Made by a program: the position numbers and the translations under genes
The notes under the pieces: generated by a model
What the model saw: the letters and a program-made list of their open reading frames with translations, nothing else
Database searches by the model: none
What the model was told of the DNA's origin: nothing
Assembly (NCBI GenBank): GCA_934631005.1
Contig: CAKTXA010000009.1
Span: forward strand, 8,613-72,612
DNA: 64,000 nucleotides
Direction of reading: 5' to 3'
Source: an uncultured Oscillospiraceae bacterium
Lineage (GTDB): Bacteria > Bacillota > Clostridia > Oscillospirales > Oscillospiraceae
Shown here: one piece after another, positions 16,259 through 25,708 of the stretch
Layout: each line of letters opens with the position of its first letter
Numbering within the stretch: position 1 is the stretch's first letter

Positions 16259-17137
16259 ATGGACTATACGCTTTGCCCGACGATCCTGCCGGCGTATGCG
16301 CGGGCGTCCTATCGCGGGGCGTACCGGCCGCTGATGCTGGCGCAGTCGGTGCTGCTGCCGAACCGCATCACGGCGCTGCATTTTCACCCCTGCGCGGAGA
16401 TCGGCGTCTGCCTGAGCGGCTGCGGGCAGACGCACGTAGACCGGCGGGTGTATTCGTTTTCGGAGGGCGACCTGCAATATGTGCCGCCGGGGATGGCGCA
16501 CCTGTCCGCCGCGGCGGCGCAGACGCAGAGCTACTGGCAGTGGCTGTCATTCGATCCGGCGCGGCTTTTGAAGGACGGCGGCGTGCAGGATACGAACAGT
16601 CTGCTTGCCGCCGCGCAGGCGGGCTTTTCAGGCGTGTTCCATCCGGCGGAGCAGCCGGAGCTGGCGGCGCTCATCTACCGCCTGCGCGACCTTGCGCAGA
16701 GCGGCGGATCGTTTTTTGCGCAGGAGGCGGCGTTTTTGACCGGCGAGCTGCTCATCGCCTGCGCGCGCCTGGGCGCGGATACGGGCAGAATGGCGGCGGA
16801 GCCGGACTGCTCCGCGCGGCTGCGGCCCGCCATCGCGCACATCCGCGCGCACTACGCCGAAAAGGAGGCCATGCGCGAGGCGGTCATCGCGGGGCTGTGC
16901 CGGATGAGCGTGTCGCATTTTCGTGCGGTGTTCCGCCGCGAGACGGGCCAGTCGGTGCAGGCGTTCATCCAGCAGACGCGGCTGGCCGCCGCGGCCTACG
17001 CCCTGCGCAGTACCGACGCGCGCGTGCTGACGGTGGCGCTGGAGTCCGGCTTTGGGCAGATCTCGTGCTTTAACCGCATTTTTTCGCGCACGTTCGGGCA
17101 GACGCCCACGGCCTACCGCACGCAGTACCGCCCATAG
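16259..17137 (+). CDS. AraC-family transcriptional regulator (cupin N-domain)
   Basis: The 292-residue regulator has an N-terminal cupin-like sensing domain (HFHPCAEIGVCLSGCGQTHV; FSEGDLQYVPPGMAHLS). Its C-terminal double helix-turn-helix is at about residues 185-290 (VSHFRAVFRRETGQSVQAFI; VALESGFGQISCFNRIFSRT; FGQTPTAYR). The ATG at 16259 follows GGGAGGGAAG and lies just after a consensus promoter. An upstream in-frame ATG would overlap that promoter. It is divergent from the GH99-like/glycosidase operon, which is the likely target, with a sugar as probable effector. Target and effector are inferred from position. Confidence 0.93.
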   Translation: MDYTLCPTILPAYARASYRGAYRPLMLAQSVLLPNRITALHFHPCAEIGVCLSGCGQTHVDRRVYSFSEGDLQYVPPGMAHLSAAAAQTQSYWQWLSFDPARLLKDGGVQDTNSLLAAAQAGFSGVFHPAEQPELAALIYRLRDLAQSGGSFFAQEAAFLTGELLIACARLGADTGRMAAEPDCSARLRPAIAHIRAHYAEKEAMREAVIAGLCRMSVSHFRAVFRRETGQSVQAFIQQTRLAAAAYALRSTDARVLTVALESGFGQISCFNRIFSRTFGQTPTAYRTQYRP

Positions 17138-17150
17138 TCAGTTATGTAAA

Positions 17151-17183
17151 CCGCCCCGCGGAGCGTCCGCGGGGCGGCTTTTT
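17151..17183. terminator. Bidirectional terminator between AraC and YesL genes
   Basis: The stem CCGCCCCGCGGA / TCCGCGGGGCGG has a GCG loop and is followed by CTTTTTAT. It lies between the convergent araC-type and yesL-type genes. Confidence 0.9.
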
Positions 17184-17886
17184 ATCGGGTCTCCTCCGGC
17201 AGCCCGGCGCTGCCCGGCGTGTTTTCTCCCTCGGACGGCTCGGGGTGCGTCTCGCGGAAGTGGTCGATGAGCGTTTGGAACGGCTTTTTCATCAGCAGAA
17301 AGCCGAGCATGAACGCGATGCTGAAATAGCCGCACAGCCACAGCGGCGTGAGCCGCATGAACAGATACAGATCTGCCAGCGCCAGCCCCGCGGGGGCCCA
17401 GACGAGCGCCGTGCACAAAACGGCGCGCAGCGGATGCGCGATGCACAGCAGGAAGCTGTTGCGGATGAGCTGCCACGCGGTGCAGGAAAAACGCGCGTGG
17501 AACAGCGGCAGCTGCGTCTGAAACAGCGCGCAGATGCACACCGACGCCACGCTCAGCCACACCGGCGCGCCCGCGCCCGCGTATTCATAGACCAGCACGA
17601 GGATCAAACTCCAGCCCGCCACGGCCATCAGCACCGCGAAGATCAGCCACGCCAGCGTGATGGAGCCGAAACCCGTGCGGAAGCCGCGGAAGAACGCGGC
17701 GGCGCAGGAGCTGTCATCCTCCTTATCCAGCAGCACGCGCAGGCCGCTGTAAAGCCCCGCCTGCGCCGCGCCGATGGTGAACACCGGGATGCAGCACAGC
17801 AGATACAGAAAATTCAGAATGACCAGATCGCCGATGGGCATCAGCGTCTGCATCAGCTTGGATTCATAGGAAAACGGACTGCTCAC
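17182..17886 (-). CDS. YesL-family (DUF624) membrane protein, first copy
   Basis: The 234-residue membrane protein has about five hydrophobic segments. It carries the DUF624/YesL signature LLCCIPVFTIGAAQAGLYSG near its N-terminus; YesL proteins occur next to LplABC-type sugar importers. A longer reading from 17964 is ruled out by the promoter at 17917-17945, which lies inside it. The GTG at 17886 is my best start, with AAGGA 12 bases upstream. A GTG at 17895 is the alternative. The C-terminus is acidic. Its role is unknown; the promoter faces away from the beta-helix gene and the second YesL copy lies at 25073. Confidence 0.85.
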   Translation of the reverse strand: MSSPFSYESKLMQTLMPIGDLVILNFLYLLCCIPVFTIGAAQAGLYSGLRVLLDKEDDSSCAAAFFRGFRTGFGSITLAWLIFAVLMAVAGWSLILVLVYEYAGAGAPVWLSVASVCICALFQTQLPLFHARFSCTAWQLIRNSFLLCIAHPLRAVLCTALVWAPAGLALADLYLFMRLTPLWLCGYFSIAFMLGFLLMKKPFQTLIDHFRETHPEPSEGENTPGSAGLPEETR

Positions 17887-17916
17887 GACCCTCACCCGTC
17901 CTTTCTTACACGATAA

Positions 17917-17945
17917 AGTATAGGCGAAAACCGCCAAAAATGCAA
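17917..17945 (-). promoter_or_regulatory. Promoter of the first YesL gene
   Basis: On the minus strand: TTGCAT (17945-17940), a 17-base spacer and TATACT (17922-17917). It decides the start codon of the gene, because upstream starts are not transcribed. Confidence 0.82.
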
Positions 17946-18044
17946 GCGGGAGCAAAACAGACAAAAAACAGGGTCAAAATTTGTGCATTAAATAGATTTG
18001 CACTTTCGTTTCGGAAAATATCAGGATGCAAACGAAAAAATGGC

Positions 18045-18073
18045 TTGCCAATTTGAAAATGCCTGCCTATAAT
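18045..18073 (+). promoter_or_regulatory. Promoter of the giant beta-helix protein gene
   Basis: TTGCCA (18045-18050), a 17-base spacer and TATAAT (18068-18073), 51 bases ahead of the start codon. Confidence 0.85.
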
Positions 18074-18124
18074 TGCAATACAAATCTTCGCCCGGGCCGG
18101 ACTGCGGCGAAAGGAGAGCGGACT

Positions 18125-21100
18125 ATGAGAGAAAAGACTGCTTCGGCAAAAAGGAAGTGGATCTGGATCGCCGCGGCTGCCGCGGCGGTGATCGTACTGG
18201 CGGTGCTGGCGATCGTTTTCTTCGGCGCAAAGGGCGGCGACGCGCCCGCACCCGCGGAGGAACTGCCCGCGGAGGAACTGCTGGATGAGAGCGCGTACCG
18301 CATCGGCTGGAACATCGACCGCGAGACGTACATCGGCCAGAGCGAGTCGGGCCTGTCCAGCCGGAAGAAGGACGAGGCGGGCTTTTATCACATCTGGTTC
18401 GCCGTGGACGGCGCACAGGTGGAGTACCGCACCGACGACGGCAAGCTCCTCAACCGCATCGACCAGATGGCGCTGATGGGCCTGCAGGTGGACGCAGACG
18501 GCGTCATCACCGACGCGCGCCCGGTGGAAGAGGTGAGCGGCGGGTATGCCGCCGACCGGTTTTATATCAACATGATCAGCGACAACACGGTGCTGTGCAA
18601 CTCCAGCCTGACCATGGAGGGCATGGCCGTGACGCTGCAGCTTTCGGAGAATACGAAAATTTACGACGTCAGCGACGTCGCGGCCAATGTGGGCGCGCCG
18701 GCGGAGCTGGCGGAAAAGGACCGCATCATCGCCGTGCAGGACCGCGCGGGCGCGGTGACGCAGGTGTTCATCCTGTCGCACAACGGCGAGACGACCATCT
18801 ACTGGAACGTCACGCGGATGTGGGACTATGAGCTCGAGCGCTCCACGCGCGAGCCCGACCTCGCGGGCGAATACTCGTTTGAGCTGGCTGTGAACGGCGA
18901 GTTGGTCACGCTCAAGGCCAGAAGCGCCGCCATCGCCGATGCGGTGGACGGCTTTGCCGCGCGCTGCTTCGGCCTGACGGTGGAGGACGGCTATATCACC
19001 GGCGTGCAGACGGCCTATGAGGTGACGGGCGGCTACTCCTTCGGCTCCTGGTGGGAGGTCGTGAAGGTCGAGGGCGATCTGCTGTATGAGCAGGACCTGA
19101 CCGTGGAGGAGAGCAAACGCGCGCCGATGATGTCGTGCACGGTGGCGGAGGACTGCAAAATTTTTGATGTCAGCGGGATGGTGAACCCCGTGGGCACGCC
19201 GCTGATGCTGGGCGAGCTGGGCAAAAACTGGACGACGCACAGCCTGCTCAACAAGGACGGCGAGATCTGCTATATCTTCGTGGTCAAGCGTCTGGCGGTG
19301 TCGGACATCTACTGGAGCCTGGAGCGAAGGTTTGACGATGCCACCAAGGAGACGGCCCGCACGCCGGACGCGGACGGGTGGTACTATTTTGACGTGGTCT
19401 ACGACGGCGGCAAGGCGGCGACCTATAAAACGGACGACCGCGCGATCGCCTCGCAGATCGACAGCTACGCCGCGCGCTGCTTCGGGCTGAGCCTGGACGG
19501 CGACGTCATCACGGCGGCCTATTTCCCGACGGATGTGCTCGGCGGCGCGAGCTTTGGCAGCTGGTATTATGTGACCGCCATCGACGGCGACGAGGTCACG
19601 GCGATGCGCCCGGCGGATTCGACCGCGGCGGATGCCGGAACGGTCGTCACCGCAAAAATGGCGGAGGGCTGCCGCGTGTACAATGTGACGAAATACGCCA
19701 GCGCGACCGGCGAGGACACCGAGCTGCGCGTGGGCGACCAGATCCACGGCCTGCGCGACCTGATGGGCGAGATCGCCTATCTCTTCGTGGTGGGCGGGCG
19801 CAATCCGCAGTCGGAGATCTACTGGAATCTGGAGCGGATGTGGAACGACGCGGAAAAGCGCTCCACGCGCGAGCCGGACGCGGACGGCTGGTATAATTTT
19901 GAGCTGTGCTACGGCGGCGGCAAGCAGGTGACCTACCGCACACAGAGCCGCGCGCTCGCGGATAAGCTGGACGGCTTCGGCGCACGCTGCTTCGGCCTGA
20001 GCCTGAACGGCACGACGATCCTGGACGCGTATACGACGTATGAGCTGATCGGCAGCACGCTGTGCTCGTGGTATACGGTGACGGAGCTGAAGGCCGACGG
20101 CGCGGTGGTCACGGAATACCGCGGTACCGGCACGGGCGACCATGCGCCCGTCACGTTCTACCCGGCGGCGGACTGCAAAATTTACGACGTCAGCGACGGC
20201 TGGGTGAATATGCCCGGCGAGGTGACCGAGCTGCGCGTGGGAGATAAGATCCACGCCATCGGCGACAAATCCGGGCAGGCGAAGCTCATCTACGTGGTGG
20301 ATAACCGCACAGCCAGCCTGACGGCCTACTGCGCGCACTGCGATGAGACTGTGGAGTGGACGAGCTGGAGCGGCAAGGCCATCACGCAGAGCGGGCACTA
20401 TTTCCTGCACGGCAACGTGTCGACGGCCGGGCAGATCGCCATCGGCTATAAGGACGCCGAGACGGGCGAGGTGGGCACGCTGGACGTGGCGCTGAACCTC
20501 AACGGGCGCACGCTGCGCAGCCAGTCCCGCAACTTCCTCGTGTGGTACGACTCCAAACTCTCCATCGTGGATACGAGCGCGGAGGAGACCGAAAAGCAGG
20601 GCCGCCTGACCGCCAAGGGCACAAAGCCGGTGGACGGTGCGGCGGCGCATACGGGCAATATTCTGCTGGCCGCGGGCGGCACGCTGGATGTTTACGGCGG
20701 CACGCTGGAGCTGGCGCAGCAGCACAACCCCATCCTTGGCGCGGCGAACGTGAACGTCACGTCCGGCACCACGTTCAATCTCTACGGCGGCCGCCTGCGC
20801 GGCGGCGACCTGACGGCGCAGGGTCTCGACGAGACCTACGCGGGCAGCGTCAACGTGACGGGCACATTCAACATGACCGGCGGCGAGATCGCAGGCGGAA
20901 AAGCGGCCAGCGCGAATAACCTGCTGATCGGGAGCGGCGGCAGCTTCCACATGAGCGGCGGCACGGTCGCGGGCGGCGTTCTGGCGCTGCCGGGCGCGAA
21001 GGTGGCGCTGACGGGCGCACCGGTCATCACCGGCGCGGACACGAATCTGGAGATCACCAGCGGCGTGCTCATCAGCGTGGATAAGCTGACGGACGGCGCG

Positions 21101-24100
21101 CAGATCGGCGTGACGGCGGCGGGCGTGTTCTCAGACGGCACGCCGGGCAGCCCCGACGACGCGTATCTCAAATATTTCACGCTCGACCATCCGGGCAAGG
21201 ACGTGCAGCTGCTGTGCATGAGCGGCGCACTGACCGTTCTGACGCCGGACGCGGTGCTCGGCTGCGAGTGCGGCGGCACAGCGAAGGGCAAATTCGACCA
21301 CACGTGCGTGGCCGTGGCGTGGAGCAAATACAGCGGCACGACGCTGCCCACCGCGAGCGGCAACTACATTCTGCAAAATGACCTCAAGGACGTCCCGGCG
21401 GCGGTGCTCGCGGGCGGGCGCACGGTGCGCATCGACCTCAACGGCCACACCATCACCGGCAAGGCGGGTGCGGCCCGGCTGTATCAGGTCAACACAAACG
21501 CAACGCTCATCCTCTGCGACTCCAGCAAGGGCCAGAAGGGCAAGCTCGTGGCCCCGTCGGGTGCAAACCCGGATACGGGCTGGGGCGGCGTGATCTTTGC
21601 AAACGGCGGCAATGTGCGCCTGTACGGCGGCATGCTGGACGCGTCGCGCTATGAGACGCGCGACTGGCGCGGCGGGGGCGCGGTGACGCTGTACAGCGGC
21701 GCGGAGTTCAAGATGTACGGCGGCACGATCCGCGGCGGCACCTGCGCCTACAGCGAGAGCGAGGGCTATTACGGCAAGGGCGGCGCGGTGAGCATCGCCT
21801 CCGGCTGCACCTTCAGGCTCTACGGCGGTAAGGTCTGCGAGGGTGCGGACCGCACCGTGGATGCAAGCGGCCGGACCTACGGCGGCGGCAACTTCTTTGT
21901 GCAGGGCACGCTGGAAATGTACGGCGGCTCGATCGAAAGCGGCTACAGCGCCCAGGGTGTGGGCGGCAACGTCTGCCTGTTCGGCAGCTCCGCGGTGTTC
22001 AAGATGACGGGCGGCACGATCCGCGGCGGAGATGCCCGGCGCGGCGCGAACGTCATGGTACAGTCCGGCACGCGCCTTGACCTGTCCGGCGGCGAGATCG
22101 TGGGCGGCGTGAGCGTGGTCACCGGCGGCAGGCTCAAGCTGTCCGGCGCGCCGGTCATCGCGGGTCTCGACGTGAATCTGGAGCTGGAGAGCGGTGTGCT
22201 GGCGGAGCTCGGCACGATGCGCCCCGGCGCGCGCATCGGCGTGTCGGCGACCGGCACGTTCACCACGCAGAATCCCTCGGCAGAGAGCTATAAGCAGTAC
22301 TTCTTTGTGGATGACACGTCGCACGACCGCAAGATCGTTGTGATCGACAAGGCCCTTGTCGTCAGCGACGACCGGCTGCTGCTCGCCTGCGAATGCGGCG
22401 GCACGGCGAAGGGCAAGCGCGATCACACCTGCGCGGTCGTGGACTGGATGAAATACGAGGACACGACGTTCCCCACCGAGAGCGGCAATTATATCCTGCA
22501 GAATGACCTGACGGATGTGGAAGAGGTGACGCTGGACAGCGGCAAGGTCATCCGTCTGGATCTGAATGGACATACCATCACCGGCAAGAGCGGCCAGACG
22601 CGCCTTTTGACGCTGAACGCGGGCAGCCGCGTGACCATCTGCGACTCGAGCAGCGCGCACGGCGGCAGCCTGACTGCACCGGTCAACAGCACGCCCGACA
22701 CGAACTGGGGCGGCATCGCGTGGCTGAACGGCGGCAGCATGACGCTGTACTCCGGCACGCTGGACGCGAGTGCCTATGTCTGCGCCGACTGGCATGGCGG
22801 CGCGGCGCTCAGCCTGATCTACGGCGGCGAGCTGGATATTTACGGCGGCACGATCCGCGGCGGCACGGTGCGATTCAGCGCCGCCAAGGGCTATTACGGC
22901 AAGGGCGGCAGCGTGAACGCCGCCTCCGGCTGCAAGGTGCGGATGTACGGCGGCACCATCGAGGGCGGCCACGACGAGGCGATGAGCGGCTCTACCGTTT
23001 ACGGCGGCGGCAACGTCTACCTGAACGGCACGTTCGACCAGTACGGCGGCAAGATCCAGGACGGCGTGAGCACCACCGGCAAGGGCGGCAACGTCTATGT
23101 GCAGGGCGGCACATTCACGCTGCATGACGGCACCATCTCCGGCGGCAATGCCGCGCAGCATGGCGGCAGCGTCAGCGTGGAGGCGAGCACCGACGGCAAG
23201 ACCGGCGGCACCTTCCGCATGGAGGGCGGCACGATCCGCGGCGGCAGTTCAACAGCCAACGGCGGCAATGTGCACATCGGACGCGATTCGACCCTCGTGA
23301 TGCGCGGCGGCACGATCGAAAACGGCAGCGCCAACAACGAAAAGACGAGCAATCTCTTTATCGTCAACGGCACGCTGGATCTGCGCGGCGGCGAGCTCCG
23401 GGGCGGCGTCGGCGTGACGCAGACGAGCGGCACGGCGCGCGTGGCGCTCACGGGCAGCCCGAAGATCACGGCGAACGCAGACGGAACGGGCCTGCATCTG
23501 TTCGCCGCGACCGACCGGCCGGTGACGGCCACTTCGCTCGGCAGCGGCGCGGACATTCTGGTGAGCATGGACAAAAACGGCGTGTTCACCGACGTCTCCG
23601 ACGGCTCGTCCGACGCGGAGTACCGCACGCGCTTCCATGACGCGAGCGGCCGCACCGCGCTGGCGGATGAGACCGGCGCGCTGGTGCTGCTGAGCGGCAC
23701 GGAGCACTGCGTCTGCGGCGACCGCTTTAAGCTGGGCGACAGCTACTACAGCCTGTCGGCAGGCTGCGCGGTGGACGAGGACGACCACAGCGGCTGCAAA
23801 TACGACGAGGACACCAGCACAGGCTGCGACGGGACGATCCATACGTGGAGCCCGCTGAGCACCTATCCTGCGGCGACGACCTCGGGCTATTATTACCTGA
23901 CGGGCAACATTCAGGGCTGGGGCCCGACTGCGGCCGGACAGGAGCTGCATCTGGACCTCAACGGCCATACGATGACCAGCCAGGGCAACAACGCCTACGC
24001 GCTGACGGGCGGCACGCTCACGATCTGTGACAGCAGCGCCGCGCAGAGCGGCAGGATCGCCGCAAGCGCGAACCCCGGCGGCACACCGGCGGGCGGATGC

Positions 24101-24979
24101 ATCTCGGTCAACGAGGGCGGCACGCTGATCCTGTACGGCGGCACGCTGGACGGCAGCCGCTACACGACCTCGCACACCCGCGGCGGCGGTGCGGTGTTCA
24201 TCGGCTGGGGCCAGAGCCGCGGCTATATGTTCGGCGGCAAGATCCTCGGCGGCACGAGCGAGGGCTCCGGCCGCGGCGGCGCGCTCAGTCTTTCGACCAA
24301 CGCCCGCTTCTATCTGTACGATGGCGAGATCACCGGCGGCAGGGACACCTCGGCCAACGGCGGCGGCAATGTCTACGTGGGCTCCGGCTGTGAGCTTGTG
24401 ATGAACGGCGGTACGATCTCGGGCGGCAGCGCTTCGGCGGCGCACGGCGGCAACGTCCATGCGGCGGGCAAGCTCACGCTGAACGGCGGCGAGATCACCG
24501 GCGGCCGCTGCACCGCGGACGGCAAGTTCGGCGGCAACGTCTATGTCGGCTCCACCGGCACGCTGGAGGTGACCGGCGGCACGATCACGGGCGGCAGCGC
24601 GAAGGACGGCAGCAAGGCGAACGTCGCCACCTGGAACGGTACGCTGGAGATCAGCGGCGGCGAGGTGAACGGCGTCGCCCTGATGGGCCCGAATACGGCG
24701 CTGACCCTGCGCGGCGCGCCGGTGATCGGCGGCAGCGGGCTTTACATCTTCGCCTCGGCGACAAAGCTCATCAGCGTGGACGCGCTCACCGAAGGTGCGA
24801 GCATCACGGTGAACATGGAGAATCAGGGCGTCTTCTCGGACGGCACGGCGGAGGACTCGGACGGCGACTACGCATGCTATTTCCATTCCGCGGCGAGCGG
24901 GTACGAGATCGTGACGGAGCGCGGCGCGCTCAAGCTGGAGCAGCCCACCGTCGACGAGGACGAGAACGAGGGCGCATAA
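18125..24979 (+). CDS. Giant membrane-anchored parallel beta-helix repeat protein
   Basis: The 2,284-residue protein starts at an ATG after AAAGGAG and begins with a basic stretch and an uncleaved membrane anchor (about residues 12-34). Four regular repeats of about 170 residues follow, starting near 54, 224, 394 and 564. Each opens with an IYWNLERMW-like segment and STREPD and contains an AARCFGL motif. From about 736 there are four larger beta-helix modules (near 736, 1047, 1422 and 1862). These open with a Cys-rich head (CECGGTAKGK, DHTC), then LNLNGHT and ICDSS motifs, and continue with dozens of short YGGTIRGG rungs. No LPXTG, SLH or other C-terminal anchor is seen. It is probably an extracellular adhesin or glycan-binding stalk. 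The function is unknown. Confidence 0.9.
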   Translation: MREKTASAKRKWIWIAAAAAAVIVLAVLAIVFFGAKGGDAPAPAEELPAEELLDESAYRIGWNIDRETYIGQSESGLSSRKKDEAGFYHIWFAVDGAQVEYRTDDGKLLNRIDQMALMGLQVDADGVITDARPVEEVSGGYAADRFYINMISDNTVLCNSSLTMEGMAVTLQLSENTKIYDVSDVAANVGAPAELAEKDRIIAVQDRAGAVTQVFILSHNGETTIYWNVTRMWDYELERSTREPDLAGEYSFELAVNGELVTLKARSAAIADAVDGFAARCFGLTVEDGYITGVQTAYEVTGGYSFGSWWEVVKVEGDLLYEQDLTVEESKRAPMMSCTVAEDCKIFDVSGMVNPVGTPLMLGELGKNWTTHSLLNKDGEICYIFVVKRLAVSDIYWSLERRFDDATKETARTPDADGWYYFDVVYDGGKAATYKTDDRAIASQIDSYAARCFGLSLDGDVITAAYFPTDVLGGASFGSWYYVTAIDGDEVTAMRPADSTAADAGTVVTAKMAEGCRVYNVTKYASATGEDTELRVGDQIHGLRDLMGEIAYLFVVGGRNPQSEIYWNLERMWNDAEKRSTREPDADGWYNFELCYGGGKQVTYRTQSRALADKLDGFGARCFGLSLNGTTILDAYTTYELIGSTLCSWYTVTELKADGAVVTEYRGTGTGDHAPVTFYPAADCKIYDVSDGWVNMPGEVTELRVGDKIHAIGDKSGQAKLIYVVDNRTASLTAYCAHCDETVEWTSWSGKAITQSGHYFLHGNVSTAGQIAIGYKDAETGEVGTLDVALNLNGRTLRSQSRNFLVWYDSKLSIVDTSAEETEKQGRLTAKGTKPVDGAAAHTGNILLAAGGTLDVYGGTLELAQQHNPILGAANVNVTSGTTFNLYGGRLRGGDLTAQGLDETYAGSVNVTGTFNMTGGEIAGGKAASANNLLIGSGGSFHMSGGTVAGGVLALPGAKVALTGAPVITGADTNLEITSGVLISVDKLTDGAQIGVTAAGVFSDGTPGSPDDAYLKYFTLDHPGKDVQLLCMSGALTVLTPDAVLGCECGGTAKGKFDHTCVAVAWSKYSGTTLPTASGNYILQNDLKDVPAAVLAGGRTVRIDLNGHTITGKAGAARLYQVNTNATLILCDSSKGQKGKLVAPSGANPDTGWGGVIFANGGNVRLYGGMLDASRYETRDWRGGGAVTLYSGAEFKMYGGTIRGGTCAYSESEGYYGKGGAVSIASGCTFRLYGGKVCEGADRTVDASGRTYGGGNFFVQGTLEMYGGSIESGYSAQGVGGNVCLFGSSAVFKMTGGTIRGGDARRGANVMVQSGTRLDLSGGEIVGGVSVVTGGRLKLSGAPVIAGLDVNLELESGVLAELGTMRPGARIGVSATGTFTTQNPSAESYKQYFFVDDTSHDRKIVVIDKALVVSDDRLLLACECGGTAKGKRDHTCAVVDWMKYEDTTFPTESGNYILQNDLTDVEEVTLDSGKVIRLDLNGHTITGKSGQTRLLTLNAGSRVTICDSSSAHGGSLTAPVNSTPDTNWGGIAWLNGGSMTLYSGTLDASAYVCADWHGGAALSLIYGGELDIYGGTIRGGTVRFSAAKGYYGKGGSVNAASGCKVRMYGGTIEGGHDEAMSGSTVYGGGNVYLNGTFDQYGGKIQDGVSTTGKGGNVYVQGGTFTLHDGTISGGNAAQHGGSVSVEASTDGKTGGTFRMEGGTIRGGSSTANGGNVHIGRDSTLVMRGGTIENGSANNEKTSNLFIVNGTLDLRGGELRGGVGVTQTSGTARVALTGSPKITANADGTGLHLFAATDRPVTATSLGSGADILVSMDKNGVFTDVSDGSSDAEYRTRFHDASGRTALADETGALVLLSGTEHCVCGDRFKLGDSYYSLSAGCAVDEDDHSGCKYDEDTSTGCDGTIHTWSPLSTYPAATTSGYYYLTGNIQGWGPTAAGQELHLDLNGHTMTSQGNNAYALTGGTLTICDSSAAQSGRIAASANPGGTPAGGCISVNEGGTLILYGGTLDGSRYTTSHTRGGGAVFIGWGQSRGYMFGGKILGGTSEGSGRGGALSLSTNARFYLYDGEITGGRDTSANGGGNVYVGSGCELVMNGGTISGGSASAAHGGNVHAAGKLTLNGGEITGGRCTADGKFGGNVYVGSTGTLEVTGGTITGGSAKDGSKANVATWNGTLEISGGEVNGVALMGPNTALTLRGAPVIGGSGLYIFASATKLISVDALTEGASITVNMENQGVFSDGTAEDSDGDYACYFHSAASGYEIVTERGALKLEQPTVDEDENEGA

Positions 24980-25004
24980 TACGAAAATCGACCGAAACGG
25001 TCCG

Positions 25005-25031
25005 GGGAGAAGTCCAGAATGGACTTCTCCC
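25005..25031 (+). other. Perfect hairpin without T-run between the beta-helix and YesL genes
   Basis: GGAGAAGTCC (25006-25015), the loop AGAAT and GGACTTCTCC (25021-25030), with one more G-C pair outside. It lies 25 bases after the giant gene and is not followed by T's, so it may be an mRNA stability or processing hairpin rather than a terminator. The role is inference. Confidence 0.6.
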
Positions 25032-25072
25032 TGCGCCGCGCTTTGGCGGCGGACACGGAAAGGAAGCAGACC

Positions 25073-25708
25073 ATGCAAAAAGACCCGCAGAGCTCCAAAT
25101 TACTGACCGCCGTCAACGCCGCCGGGGAGGCGGTGCTGATGAATCTGGCGTTTCTCGTCTGCTGCATCCCGGTCGTTACGATCGGGCAGGCGTGGGGCGC
25201 GCTGTACGGCGCGATCCGCAGCCGCGCCCGCGGCGACGGCTGGTTTTCCGGCTTTCGCGCGGGGCTCTGCGCGCATTTTCTGCGCGGCGTGATCGGCTGG
25301 ACGGTCAGTCTGGCGCTGGCGGCCTACCTTGGCTTTTCGGCGTATTCGATCCTGTTTTACCGGCAGAGCGGCTTTTTGCCGCCGTTTCTGGTGAGCGCAG
25401 TGCTGTTTCTGGCGGTGATCTTATGGCAGACAGCGGCGGCGGCGCTGAACGCGCGGGTGGACGGCGGCGTGGGGGACTGGATGGCCGCGGCGCGGCGGCT
25501 GTGCCTGCGCGCGCCGCTGCAGGTGCTCGGCGCGGCGGTGCTCATGTGGCTGCCGGTGGCGCTGGCGCTGTTCTGGACAGATCTGGCATTCCATGCGCTG
25601 CTTATCTTCCTCGCGGTGTATTTTACGCTCGCGGCGCTGGCAGCTCTGCTGCTTCTGAAGAGCACGCTGCAGCGGCTCACGCCGGAGCGGGAGGGCGCGG
25701 ATGAATAA
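25073..25708 (+). CDS. YesL-family (DUF624) membrane protein, second copy
   Basis: The 211-residue membrane protein has the same signature as the copy at 17182 (MNLAFLVCCIPVVTIGQAWG, ALYGAIRS) and about five hydrophobic segments. The start at 25073 follows AAAGGAAG. The preceding 54 bases of open frame lie in the hairpin and are rejected. It follows the giant beta-helix gene on the same strand, and its stop overlaps the next gene's start by eight bases, so the three may form one operon. YesL proteins are associated with sugar-import loci. The biochemical role is unknown. Confidence 0.87.
   Translation: MQKDPQSSKLLTAVNAAGEAVLMNLAFLVCCIPVVTIGQAWGALYGAIRSRARGDGWFSGFRAGLCAHFLRGVIGWTVSLALAAYLGFSAYSILFYRQSGFLPPFLVSAVLFLAVILWQTAAAALNARVDGGVGDWMAAARRLCLRAPLQVLGAAVLMWLPVALALFWTDLAFHALLIFLAVYFTLAALAALLLLKSTLQRLTPEREGADE

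Noticed and set aside
17906..20950. Long open frame of 1,014 codons on the minus strand opposite the giant beta-helix gene
   Set aside because: It is an antisense shadow caused by high GC and repetitive codons. It is rich in Arg/His/Ala runs, has no ribosome binding site, and overlaps a gene with clear domains.
20600..24800. Regular short DNA repeats resembling a CRISPR or tandem array
   Set aside because: They are codons for YGGTIRGG-type beta-helix rungs in one reading frame, with variable spacing and no constant spacers.
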